A DNA stretch of 64,000 bases from Prinsepia uniflora (taxonomy: Eukaryota; Streptophyta; Magnoliopsida; Rosales; Rosaceae), in contig CM064872.1 of NCBI GenBank assembly GCA_032719365.1, forward strand, positions 24,966,140 to 25,030,139, written 5' to 3'. How positions within the stretch are numbered: the first letter of the stretch is position 1; each line of letters starts with the position of its first letter. The notes below the pieces were generated by a model, which ran no database searches, was not told the DNA's origin, and saw only the letters and a program-made list of their open reading frames with translations. Shown here piece by piece: positions 46,631 to 59,373 of this stretch. The translations under genes and the position numbers were made by a program.

Positions 46631-49600
46631 TTTCAGTAACCGTCCCAAGTCCCCCGGGATTAATGTGGGACGTTCCAGATCCCGTATGACACGAAGTGGC
46701 AGACCAGGGAAAATTCCCGCTTCAGCCCACTCGGGGCTTCTAGTGTGCGCTAGGTTCCGGATGAGGAATGTGATGTCTTGGACACTGCTACAGCCCGCAT
46801 CCGCGATCAACTTGAAGGGAATTAAAAACATCAAAGCTGTGAGTGGACAAAACAATTAATTTATAAAAAAAAATTTCATAAAAAGACATTTTTTCCCTTC
46901 ACAAAAAAAGCATGTATGCATTCGAAACCATTTTCTCAAAACATTCATTGGGGCCTTGGCACAAAATCCAAACTAAGGAAACCCAGAACGAGTCTCTTTT
47001 CAAATCATGAAACACAGGGTCTCAGCCCAAATCCAATACACGTGGGTCTCAACCCAAAACCGTTCTCCGTAAAATCTCATACATATATATAACCCGTCCT
47101 CGGTATCTCATATGCCCAAACAATAAACCGTCACGATTTGTTTATAAGTGTGCACACTACTCGGGGTCTCACTCCGAGTCTACCCCGAGGATCTACGACG
47201 TCTGGGAGGTTCAATCTAAAATCCAAGATCTACAACATCTGGAGGACTGTCTGTGGACCCAATTAGAGACTCTACTATATCTCACAGTCCAGGAATGTGC
47301 TCCCTCTTGGGGTCACTCATTCCACGTAGTGGATCATGACACTCCAAGATCATTGACGTCTAAAGGAGACCAATACGCCCATATAGGAGGGCATATACAT
47401 ATAAGTGTGAAAAACAACAATTGGGACTTAGCCCGATAACACAATTCAACTGGGCCTCAAGCCCGAACTCATGACTCAATTGACCCTCTAGCCCGATTTC
47501 ACAATTTAATTGGGCCCCAAGCCCGAACTGAAAGTGAACTAGGCATCGAACCCGATACCTCAGGGTCAGTCACGATTCCAATCATAGTAATGTGTGCAAC
47601 CATCAATCCAAGACTGCTCACAATCCTAGTATGTCGTCGTGAACATATCAACCGCCGCGACCACCTCTAGATCATGGTGCACACATCACCGATCAATCTC
47701 CTATACTGTCAGCACTCCAAAGTCGAACCTCCAGTGGCTTCTCGACAACGAAACAATCCGGGAGGAACACAACCCAGTCCGGAGGCGTCGTATCATCCAG
47801 GAGGTTCAGTCCAAAATCCAAGATCTATGACGTCTGGGAGGTTCAGTCTGAAATCCAAGATCTATAACGTCTGGAGGACTGTCTACGGACCCAGTTCGAG
47901 ACTCTACTATATCTCTCACTCCTGGAATGTGCTCCCTCTTGGAGTCACTCATTCCACGTAGTGGATCGTGACACTCCAAGATCATCGACGTCTAGAGGAG
48001 ACCAATATGCTCATAATATAGGGTATATACACATAAGTGTGAAAGACCACAATTAGGACTTAGCTCAATAACACAATTCAACTGTGCCTCAAGCCCGAAC
48101 TCATGACTCAACTGAGCCTCTAGCCCGATTTCACAATTTAACTGGGCCCCAAGCTCGAACTTAAAATCAACTGGGCATCAATCCCGATACCTCAGGGTCA
48201 GTCACGATTCCAATCATAGTAATGTGTGCAACCATCAATCCATGACCGCTTTCAATCCTGGTATATCATCGTGAACATATCAACTGCCGCGACCACCTCT
48301 AGATCATGGTGCACACATCACCGATCGATCTCCTATATCGTCAGCACTCCGAAGTCGAGCTTCCAGTGGCTGCCCAACAACGGAACGTGCATCGTGACCT
48401 CTCCGGGAGGAACACAACCCGGTCCGGAGGCGAGCGTCGTGGCGTCCGTCGCCTTACACACAACACTCGTAGCGACCACAACTCAGACCTGTGGGTCATC
48501 AATAGGGCCATATACCGGAGACAAAACCAAATGGGTCTCATGCCTGAGTTTATCTTTTAAAATCCAAAACCTTTCCATCAAATCCACACAAAAAACCCAG
48601 CATATATATGCACAACATAATACCGTAAAACTTGAAATACGTGAAAATACGTGAAGGCTAACACACCACAATAAATGCACTCATGGAATCACAAACCACG
48701 TTCTAAAACACTTATAAAACATTTATACATGCATCAATTCATAAAATAAAGTCCACTCATAAACCGTCCAAGCTGCCACCTCGATATGCGCTACATACCC
48801 GGGCTAATTACCGTCACCGGGGCTCCCGAACCTGTCCAAATCATAATAAAAGGTTAGTAACTACCTCATTAACCTCTCATTAAAGCCTCGTAATTTACCT
48901 AAATTTTTAACTATTTTTAAACCGATCCTAAACCTTTGGACACCCCGAACTATATCGTAACGGTGTCCGATCGACTCGAAACAAGTCCCAAAATGTTCGT
49001 TACATCAAATAGATGAAATTACATGTTGGACACTTCCCCATAATCTCCCCCACACGCCACCAAGCGCCGCTAGAAGGCCATGCACGTGGGCATCACGCAC
49101 CGGTTACAGGATCACCGGCAAGCTTCGGCATACCGGGTCCGACCGGTCCACCTGCAAATCTGGTCCGACCGGACCGGCGGAATCAATCCAGTCCATTTCC
49201 TCCCTCATTTTTTGTCCAAATTCGATCCTTCCAATTACAATCCTTTTCTCTTTTCATTTCCTATCATTCTACATGATCAAAACCATGAAAACAATCCTAA
49301 ATCCTATTGGTTCAATAATCCATTTTGAATGTAAACTTCCTATCCATGTTCTGGGCACTTCTAGGGGTCCAACCTTCATCCTAAGGGTTCCAATAGGTTT
49401 CTTGGATCATTAGAAAGAGGTTTGGAGGTTCGCTTTGGGTTAACTTGATTGAAAACCAAATTTTGTGGGCAGCCACCGAACATCTCACAGCCGTCGTTTC
49501 AGGCTGTTCAGCCGTTCCCCGTCGTCCAAAACCATCCCCTAAACATCCTACCAACCCCCTAAAAACAACCTAATTAATATCTAACTCCCCATAACGTCCA

Positions 49601-50135
49601 AAACCCGAAATTGAAATTTTGAAATAAAAAGGGGTCAAGGTTTACCTTGGCCATGAGCTTCCACCGCCGTCCACAGCGGTCCTGCATCCAGCCACCACCT
49701 CCCTCAGTCCAACACTCCCCTCAATTCCTCTCATGGCCTCACACATAATTAAGGGGAAAGGGTAATGGGTTTCGGAGTTCATCGGGTTGGGTTGGATGAA
49801 CACCGACAAGGGGAATGGATATGCATGTGCCTGTGTTAGGTGAGCAATGGATGGGTGAAACTTGTCACTCATCCATTGGGCTTGATTCAAATATCTGGGA
49901 CCCACTTGAGGACAAAAGTCCACTTTTACCGCGTAAAATGTGTCACCATAAATAGTTCCTCGGAACTTGCATGAACCATAACTCTTTCGTCGAACATCCG
50001 AGTTCGACGTACCGCCTATCTACGGACTCGTATCGACCCGATCTACGTAACGACCCTCGGTCCTCGGGCAACAGACCTCATGGGTCAAAAGTTAACTTTT
50101 TGCCCTTGTTCAAAGGTAAAATCGTAATTTCTCCC
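46631..50135 (-). mobile_element. E5 3' LTR with internal 632-bp duplication
   Basis: It is colinear with 53359-55985 (E5 5' LTR). The left end is mutated (TTTCAGTAACCGTCCC against TGTCAGGACTCGTCCC). A segment is tandemly duplicated: 47190-47821 and 47822-about 48450, offset 632 bp. The outer ~95 bp of the LTR head and the polypurine tract are missing at 50135. Confidence 0.85.
47190..48450. repeat. 632-bp tandem duplication inside an LTR
   Basis: TCGTGAACATATCAACYGCC, the AGATCATGGTGCACACATCA region and TCTGGAGGACTGTCTRYGGA each appear twice, 632 bp apart. The partner LTR has one copy, so the duplication came after or during the insertion of E5. The two copies differ at several percent of sites. 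Confidence 0.85.
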
Positions 50136-53100
50136 AATCAGACCACATCCTCCAGGTTCTGCCATTACCATGGCACGAATCCCATCTCGTAGGGCATACT
50201 CAAACTTGCGGCATCTATCGAACCGGTGCTCCTATCAGTCAACACTCACATTTCCTCGTACTCATACTGACTCCCTCGGCGATCCCTGTTGACTCTCGTG
50301 AGAGTCACATCAATCCATACCACTCCAAACACATCGGATACCGATTAAATTCAACACCGACATTTGTCACAATGATCGTGACTAGTCGGCGACTCCCGCT
50401 CCGCTGTGCTTTCATTGAGCTACTCTAATCTTGACTCATTCTTGAGTCCTTGTAACGTATCTCACATTACTCAGCGATCTCTGCTGACATTTGGACTCAC
50501 CTCGAGTCTCAACTGTTGTACTACTCATCCTATCGACACACAATCGACGTCACACCCATCCGGGGTGTATCTGGACCTCATCAATACTTACCTCAGCCGA
50601 AAACGTCACATACGATCTCACTAGGGTCCTTCTGGTCCACACGGCCCTGAGCTCTCAACTCACCTTGACATTGAACCCTCTCACTCCACTCTACTCAATC
50701 ACACAGTATTCGATGTCCAATCATCATCTCAATTTGTTGGAACACCTTCGATCATAATCCCCGTCGAACTGTCGCAATCGAATATACTCCGATCGCCATG
50801 TCATGTCCATCTAGGACTCTTTCCAATCGACGACACATTCATCTCTTTTGGAACTATCAACCCAAACGTACCGATTCACCGTGGTCAATCCCATCGTACA
50901 ACGTGCACTACTCACGGGCGTACCCACATCACGTTAACCCTCAAGGCACGACTCAGCCTGCTCAAGGACTGCACGTTGGCAACGTTCAATCACACACTAA
51001 TCCTTACTACCCTCAACGTCTTCTCGGAGTACTCGTGGTCACCTGACCAACCCCAGAGATAGAACAACCAATATCCATCATCTCGATCCTCGTGATCGTC
51101 ACCACACTACTGTCTGCACCCCAACATGGCTCGGATCTCAACCGTCTGTCACAATCTCTACTCTCATATCCAAGACAGATCATAAACTTCCATATCCAAC
51201 TTTTGTCTTGTTATCTCATCTTGATCCACCGTGGGTCCACTACCTCGGCTCACTCGTAACCTCCAGTGACGCCAAGTACCATCTGCAAGGCACACACTCT
51301 CCTCCTCGTCTCCACCACAACCTTTCTAGATCATGAACCCAAAGTCACTCATGGGTCCACCCATCAATACGTGATCATCGTACTGGTGACGCCCAACCTC
51401 ATCTGATAAAGAGTCGAAAACGACAATTTCCTTTACCAACTCTGAAATCGAGAGTAGTTGCAACCATGTTGGAAGCATACCTATCTTTTCCATGTACAGA
51501 GCTTCCTTCCTTACACGAACATCCTCGTAACTCAAGTCTCACGTCAACGGCCAACCTAAAGCTCTGACCAAGCTAGCGGAAAGAGTGAAGTCCTCTCCCA
51601 ACTAGGAGTACTCTCTGATAATTACTGTAATGCTTAGTCCTTTCCTTCGGAACTAAACACTTCCATTGATTCTCTTCGGCTTCTTCCATCACCGTTCACG
51701 TCAGTAAACTGGTTCGCACGTCCCAATCCTTCTGGGATCAATTTCCAGCACCTAACACTCGTACCGTCCATCCACAACGACCTAGGGTACCTATCACCAA
51801 TCTGGGTATACCCCATACCTCGCACCGAGCCACTTGGGATCCTCTCTGTCGAGATCAGTGCCCACCGAACTCACACGTTTACCACTCGAGGGCAAGTCTA
51901 CCCACTGGATCACAATCTAAGCCTCAACTCACTCCAACATAATCCACGTGTCCGTAAACAATCCAACTCGCCTATTCGTTTACGACCATTTATGTACATC
52001 CAAAAGGACGTCAATTCATCCCAATCTGATGCATCGCTCGATCGAAGGGGCACAACAGCCTCATGCGGTGATCTGCAGTCAAAGCCCTACGTATCACCAT
52101 ATCTGACCAACCAGTCGCTAATCCCCATGACAGTTAGTCATCTCAACGCAAATCCTAAGAATTTACACTAGCCGACGAATCCCCCTCATCGTATAGTGGT
52201 AAAAATCAACCATGAGCACATCACGACCGAGCAATTTCCACTTATCTCTGCTCGGGTCTGAGGGGCTCTGCCTCCCTCGTACCCCACGACTCTGTGTATG
52301 ACCTTTCCGATAATCCATACTGGAAAAATCAACGTCCCTCGATCCTCAACAACCATCATCAATTCCAGCCTCGATGGTGGTACCTACCACGAGCTCGTAT
52401 AGACACAACCCACATACATTACCACCGAGACTTCGAACCTATGCGGTCAACTCACCGCCAGCACCAACCGCTCAACACACAAAGTCCACCGATCAGTCTA
52501 CCTCAAGATCCGATCGACAAGCACCACTCTCCTCGTCACTCGTCTGATCTCCGGTCGACAAGCAGCACTCTCCTGGTCACTCGTCCAATCAATCACCAAC
52601 TAGGGTTATCACAAACCCAACTGCTCCCTGCAGCACGTCCATCCTGACAGATCCATCGTTCTCGACTTCGAAAAGTCATCACACGTCAGTACTGGTATCC
52701 AATCACCCAGTAACCACAATCTTAGGACTTCGTCCTTTCGTAACTTTACGACTCCCAGTCACTGGCCTTCGCATCAACTTGGCTATACTCCATGCCTAAC
52801 ACTGCACAACCACTATAAATCGTAATCGCATCCTACCATGCCACACAACTACTCCGGGGCATCACCTACCAGTCGACACCGAAACATGGCATGAGAGGCC
52901 ATCGTGCACCTGACTGCTCCTAACAACAAAATCTATGATCTTTACACTCTTGTCGTGGATGACCCTGACATCCAACCTCCATTGATTCCATACTACTTCA
53001 ATCCATATCCATCATGGCCTTACTGTTGAGTGGTCACAACTTCAGAACATCATCATACTGGGACAACTGGCTCACTAAGTCCCATCCATCAGTAACCATG

Positions 53101-53358
53101 CGGCTCTAAGACTTTGGATTCGCACGCTCATTGATCTCACTCGAGATCCAACCTATCGGGAAACCCTGCATCCTATGCCAACCGAACCGTAAATAATCGC
53201 ACCTCGTGCTAAATGTAATCAAACTAGGGTTCGATTCCACTGATTCCTCATACTCTTACCCTAACTATCAGGTTGATGACAGGCTGTTACCACTCCACAT
53301 ACATCATATCCTCGACCTAAGTGTCACTCTGAGAGCAAAATCTCGCTCTGATACCACT
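50136..53358 (-). mobile_element. E5 internal domain, 3.2 kb, non-coding (LARD-like)
   Basis: It starts at the PBS TGGTATCAGAGC (53345-53356, minus). No gag or pol motif is found. It is similar to the E1 internal domain at several points spread over its length and has the same size, which argues for a real family rather than a chance deletion product. It contains many GACTC/GAGTC stretches. Confidence 0.75.
53345..53356 (-). other. E5 primer-binding site (initiator Met tRNA)
   Basis: The minus strand reads TGGTATCAGAGC, two bases from the LTR end (CTGACA). Confidence 0.9.
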
Positions 53359-56076
53359 TGTCAGGACTCGTCCCAAATCCCCCGGGATTAACAAGGGACG
53401 TGCCTGATCTCGTCTAACACGAAGTGTCAGACCAGGGAAAATTCCAGCTTCAACCCACTCGGGGCTTCTAGAGTGCGCCAGGATCCGAAGGAGAAAAGTG
53501 AAGTCTCCGTCTCTGCTATAGCCCGCATCCGCCATCAATCTAAAGGGCATTAAAAACATCAAAGCTGTGAGTGGACAAAACAATTAATTTATAAAAATAA
53601 TTTCATAAAAAGACATTTTTTCCTTTTACTAAAAAAAAGGATGCATGCATTCAAAACCATTTTCTCAAAACATTCATTGGGGCCTTGGCCCAAAATCCAA
53701 AATAAGGAAACCCAGAACGAGTCTCCTTTCAAATCATGAAACGCAGGGTCTCAGCCCAAATCCAATACACGTGGGTCTCAACCCAAAACCGTTCTACGTA
53801 AAATCTCATACATATATATAACCCGTCCTTGACATCTCATATGCCCAAACAATAACCCGTCACGATTTGTCTATAAGTGTGAACACTACTCGGGGTCTCA
53901 CTCCGAGTCTACCTCGAGGATCTACGACGTCTGGGAGGTTCAATCTAAAATCCAAGATCTACAACGTCTGGAGGACTGTCTGTGGACCCAGTCCGAGACT
54001 ATACTATATCTCTCAGTCCTGGAATGTGCTCCCTCTTGGAGTCACTCATTCCACGTAGTGCATCGTGACACTCCAAGATCATTGACGTCTGGAGGAGACC
54101 AATACGCTCATAAACAAGGGTATATACAAATAAGTGTGAAAAACAACAATTGGGACTTAGCCCGATAACACAATTGAACTGGGCCTCAAGCCCGAACTCA
54201 TGACTCAACTGAGCCTCTAGCCCGATTTCAGAATTTAATTGGGCCCCAAGCCCGAACTGAAAATCAAGTAGGCATCAAACCCAATACCACAGGGTCAGTC
54301 ACGATTCCAATCATGGTAATGTGTGCAACCATCAATTCAGGACCGCTCACAATCCTAGTATGTCGTCTCGAACATATCAACCGCCGCGACCACCTCTAGA
54401 TCATGGTGCACAAATCACCGATCAATCTCATAAACTGTCAGCACTCTGAAGTCGAACCTCCAGTGGCTTTTCGACAACGGAACGTGCATCGTGACCTCTT
54501 CGGGAGGAACACATCCCAGTCCAGAGGCGAGCGTCGTGTCATCCGTCCTTATGCACACAGCACTCGTCGCGACCACAACTCATACCCGTGGGTCATCAAT
54601 AGGGCCATATGCTCGAGACAAAACCAAATGGGTCTCATGCCCAAGTTTACTTTTTAAAATCCAAAACCTTTCCATCAAATCCCCACAGAAAACCCAGCAC
54701 GTATATGGACAACATAAAACTATAAATCTCGAAGTACGTGCAAATACGTTAAGACTAACAAATCACAACACATGCACTCATGGCATCACAAAAAATGTTC
54801 TAAAACACTTATAAAACATTTATCCATGCATCGATTCATAAAATAAAATGCACTCACAGACCGCCCAATCTGCCGCCTCGATATGCGCGCCATATGCCTT
54901 CCCGTGCTAATTACCATCACCAGGGCTCCCGAACCTTTCCAAATCGTAATAAAAGGTTATTAACTACCTCATTAACCTTTCATTAAAGCCCCGTAATTTT
55001 CTCGAATTTTTAACTATTTTTAAACCCGATCCTAAACCTTCGGACACCCCAAACTATATCGAAACGGTGTCCAATCGACTCGAAAGCAGTCCAAAAATAT
55101 TCGTTACATCGAATAGATGAAATTACATGTTGGAAACTTTTCCAGAATCTCCCACTTGCACTGCTAGAAGGTCCTGCGCATGGGCTTCACGCGCCGGCTA
55201 TAGGATCACCCGCAAGCTTTGGTAGATCGGGTCTAACCGGTCCACCTGCAAATCCGGTCCAACCAGACCGGCGGAACGAGTACAGTTCATTTTCTCCCTC
55301 ATTTTTGGTCCAAATTCGATCCTTCCAATTCCAATCCTTTCCTCTTTTCATTTCCTATCATCCTATATGATCAAAAACCATGAAAACAATCCCAAATCTG
55401 ATTGGTTCAATAATCCATTTTGAACGCAACCTAAACCATCCAAAACCATCCCCTAAATATCCTACCTACCCCACCGTCCAAAACCACCCCCTAAACATCC
55501 TACCAAACCCGAAATTGAAATTTTAAAATAAAAAGGGGTTACGGTTTACCTTGGCAGTGAGCTCCCACCACCGTCCACAGTGGTCCTGCAGCCAGCCACC
55601 ACCTCTCTTAGTCCAACACTCCTCTCAATTCCTCTCATGGCCTCACATAAAATTAAGGGGAAAGGGTAATGGGTTTTGAGGTTCAAAGGGCAATGGATGG
55701 GTGACACTTTTCACTTATCCATTGGGCGTGATTCAAATATCTGGGACCCACTTGAGGACAAAAGTCCACTTTTGTCTCGTAAAATGTGCCACCGTAAATA
55801 GTTCCTCGGAACATCCGTGAACCGTAACTTTTCCGTCAAACGTTCGAATTTGACGTACCACCTGTCTACGGACTCGTATCGACCCAATCTACATAACGGT
55901 CATCGGTCCTCGGGCATCAGACCTCACAGGTTAAAAGTCAACTTTTCGCCCTCATTTAGGGGTAAAATCGTAATTTCTCCCCGAACGTCCGAAAATCCTC
56001 GACTAATCCCCGATTAGCGCCACTTATCTGTCATTAATTCTTAATTAATCCTGATAATTCATGATGGATCGTTACA
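53359..56076 (-). mobile_element. E5 5' LTR (2718 bp)
   Basis: On the minus strand it starts TGTAACGATCCATC at 56076 and ends GAGTCCTGACA at 53359. The flanking AAAGG at 56077-56081 pairs with GAAGG at 46626-46630 as a 5-bp TSD with one change. It contains the GGGCCTCAAGCCCG-type array (54160-54280), the GCATGCATTC stretch (53642), GGGTGACACTTTTCACTT (55700) and ACCACCTGTCTACGGACTCG (55857). Confidence 0.9.
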
Positions 56077-58379
56077 AAAGGCCAGAGATATTTTGGAAAT
56101 TATGCAAGGGCAAAATTTCCTTTTTCATGATTTTACTGAGTCACTATGTTTTTACAGGAATGTGACGTCTATCACCATAGTAATGGGATTCCTGTCATAC
56201 CAAGTGGGGATTAACTGTGGCCGTGTGTGTGCGTACGATTATGTATGTGTGTGTTTGTGGATTGAAACAAAACAATTGAAACCAAAAAAATTGGGTTTGA
56301 TCAAATCTCCACAGCAAACCTTGAGAGAAAAACAACGGAGAGCAGAGAAATTGAGAGGGAAATAAAAGAGAAACTCAAGAGGAAAAATGAGAAGAATACC
56401 CGAGAACCCGAACGTAGAAAATTCAAAATTTCTAGAAATTGAACCTCGAATTTGGAACGTGATTGTTGAAATTGGACTTGGTTTAAGCTCTCTGAGGTTA
56501 TTACGAACCAGACTATCACAAAATTGAGGAATCTAAAGAAAATCAAGTCGAACCCGTGCTTGTGTTCATCTTGGAATTTCAATTTGAAATTCAAATAATT
56601 CAAGGTAAGGAATGGTAGAATTGAGTTTGGAAAAATTTTTGAAAGTGTACTACGATGCTTTTGGATGAATTAGAATCAAGGAATCGAGTGGAATTGGACG
56701 GGTTTGAAAACAGGAACCGGGTCAGGCGACCTGTTTGCAAAGAAACGGGTCGAGAAGATGAATGTACAGTAACATGGGGGTACTGTAGCAGCGCATGGAC
56801 TTCACGCAAAGCCGCGTGCGGTGGCGTGTAAGGGCTCGTGGAGGAGTTTTTCAAGGTACGATCAACACGGTTTTTAAAGTATTTGTTATGACGGACATTT
56901 TGGCATAAGTTTCGGGCTATTAGACACTGTCTTGTTATAATTTTGTGTACCCAAAGTGTTATGTTTCTTTTTTAATACGTATTTAAATCTCGAAAAATTG
57001 GGGAGTTGTATTGTGAGGTTACTTGGGATATTAGTAACCCTTGATAATGTTTCTTGACCGGATTAGCGATTCCTGGAATATACGAAGAAGCGTACAGCTC
57101 AGGATTGAGCAGCATGGACGATGTGTGAGTGGTGGTGTTCAGAGACCTGAGGAGTGACTTGGGGATGCGTAGGGCTGTGGTGGTGGTCACGGCGGAAAGC
57201 TGGTAACAGGTAAGTTCTTTGGGTCCCCTGTTTTTCCAAATTTGTTCAAACCAAAAGTCGAGAGTTATAGGGATTGGTTGAGTGATTTTGCTAACTCTGG
57301 CAGCTGTAGAAAGTCCCTGCTAAACCCAGGGACTCGAAATCGTGACTGGAAGGGTGACGGATGGCCGGAATCCGAAAGTCGAAGTACTGAGTTTTTGGTT
57401 CGAATTTGGGAGGTAATAAATAGGACTTCATTTCGTGTTTTTATTAAGTGAATCAATCACAAATTCAAGGACGAAACTAAGGGTGAAGATAGGATCGAAA
57501 ATGGCTTGAAAATGGGTGAAAACCGGCCTCACCGGTTCGGTTGGACCAGATCGGTCTGGACTGGTCTGAACCGGGTTGGCTGGAGGTTGACGATGACACT
57601 GTAGCAGCCCGTGGCTCCCACGCGCATCCCCTTTGGGCAGCGCGTGAGGGCACATGGGGCTCCTTTTGGGAAGTGTTCAACACGACTTTCACTCTAATCG
57701 ATGTAACGAACATTTTAGGATAAGTTTCGAGTCGATCAGACACCGTCTCGAGGTAGTTTTTAGTGTTCGAAGGTTTAGGGGTTAGTTTAATTACGTTTAA
57801 AAATCCCGAAAAATTGGGGAAATTAGGGTAAGCTTAAATGAAGTGTTTGTGACTCGGAATGGTGACTTTTGACAGGTCGGGATATTCCTGAGATAGCCGA
57901 GGAGCGTACGGGACGCGAGTGACATGTTCGGACCTTATGAGTGGACTTTTTGTTTTCTAACCGAGCATGCATAACTATTTTTACTTATTTATTTATGTTT
58001 CGATATATGATTTTTATGCTTTCGATATATGATTTTATGCCTATGATTTCTATGTTCTTGCTTTACTTGATTGCACGTTTTTCCATACGAGTTATTGGAT
58101 TTGTACGTACTTCGAGAACATGAATTCTGTTATGCTTTTGAGGATGGTTTCGGATGGATGATTTATGTTTATACACATTCTATTTTACTAAAGATTTGTG
58201 GATATGATTTGAGATTTGGAAGTGAAATTCGGGAAGAAGTCCCATTTCGATCAAACGTGATTTCGATTTTCGAAAATTTCCAGTTTGGTTTTGGTTTTCG
58301 GATTTCGATGCATTTTTCTTATGATTGAAAAATGGTTTTGGGTTTAAAGACCCGGAAAAAGAGAAAAATCCGCCGGATC

Positions 58380-58565
58380 TGGTTTTGAGTTTAAAGACTC
58401 TGATTGATTGATAGGGGGAGGGCCCTGGATTGAGATGTTTTGAGTTGAAAGACTCGATGATTGTGATACCTCCCGAGGCCTGTGATTGTGTTTTGAGTTT
58501 AAAGACTCGTTGATATCCCGGGAAGGCCTGGTTATTGCGCATGGTTTTGAGTTTAAAGACTCGGG
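58380..58565 (+). repeat. GAGTTTAAAGACTC copies in E6 LTR
   Basis: Four to five copies of GAGTTTAAAGACTC or GAGTTGAAAGACTC are spaced 50-70 bp apart, a looser form of the E4 and E7 arrays. Confidence 0.8.
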
Positions 58566-59158
58566 CGCACTTGAGATCCAGTAAACTTGTATGATTGATG
58601 TTTTCACTGGGTTTTCACTGGTTTTCAAATGTTTTGGGCTGTGACCCGAATAACTTGGTTCTTATGGATTATATGGATTTAGGGCCGAGTACCCGAACTT
58701 TGATTTTGATTTCTGGTGTTTTCTATGCTTATTTTCACCTCGTATAGATGGTTGTTTTCAGAGACTTGGTTATGCATGCATGTTTTTAAACGGAGGGTAA
58801 ACCCTGGTTTATTTCGCAAACGGTTTTCTAGCACTTATTTTTAGTCCACTCATGCTTTTAATGCTTTTAACACCCTCGAGGTCGTGGTGCTAGCGCCGGG
58901 GCTAACATTGAGGCAGAGGCGGAGGCATAGAGTTTTCCCGTTGCGTGTGTAGTCAGCTCTTAGTAGGATTTTTGTCTTATCTTGTACTATTAGTATGCTC
59001 TGTGCTACTGTTGAATAGTCGAATTATGACTTCTCCCTAGTCTGGTAATGTATATTTCGTGGTTTTTGTGGTTATTTTGGTCTTTTGCGTTGGTTTGTCA
59101 GACGGGAGCAGGGTTCGTCCCGGTTATCGGGGTGATAATCGGGGTGGGTCCTGTCAAT

Positions 59159-59170
59159 TGGTATTAGAGC
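59159..59170 (+). other. E6 primer-binding site
   Basis: TGGTATTAGAGC lies two bases after the LTR end, with one mismatch to the site in E3, E5 and E7. Confidence 0.85.
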
Positions 59171-59253
59171 ATAGGTTTACGGTTTGTGTCTGCTATGAGG
59201 TTGTGTCTAGGTCATTATACTGACTTTATGCCTCTTTCAGCGTACAATCGACC

Positions 59254-59373
59254 ATGCCTCCGAGACGTGAGCCCCATCCACGACCTGCTGAAGACGTTGC
59301 GAGAGATGCAGAGAGTGTTACGATCGAACGAGCCCAACGGCTTGGGGCTACAACATTTAGTGGTGGGGCAGAC
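59254..59373 (+). pseudogene. E6 gag, first 40 codons, cut by E7
   Basis: ATG at 59254 opens MPPRREPHPRP and continues to RAQRLGATTFSGGAD, clearly the same gag start as at 62371 and in E3. At 59374 the frame runs into the E7 LTR start TGTAAGGGCCC. The rest of E6 is not in the window. Confidence 0.9.

Larger units (their letters stand above)
46415..59156 (+). mobile_element. E6 5' LTR, split by nested element E5
   Basis: The LTR parts are 46415-46630 and 56082-59156 (about 3.3 kb together). It starts TGTGACGACCTG and ends GGGTCCTGTCA beside a PBS. The break at 46630/56082 rejoins smoothly when compared with 41216-41793. The LTR looks mosaic: 56082-57130 follows one LTR type to a GATGTAACG-like section, and from 57131 (GTGTTCAGAGACCTGAGG) it follows the E4/E7 type, including GAGTTTAAAGACTC copies (58380-58565). 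Confidence 0.75.

Noticed and set aside
48226..48654. 142-codon open frame
   Set aside because: It lies in the duplicated part of an LTR; the partner LTR and first duplicate do not keep the frame.
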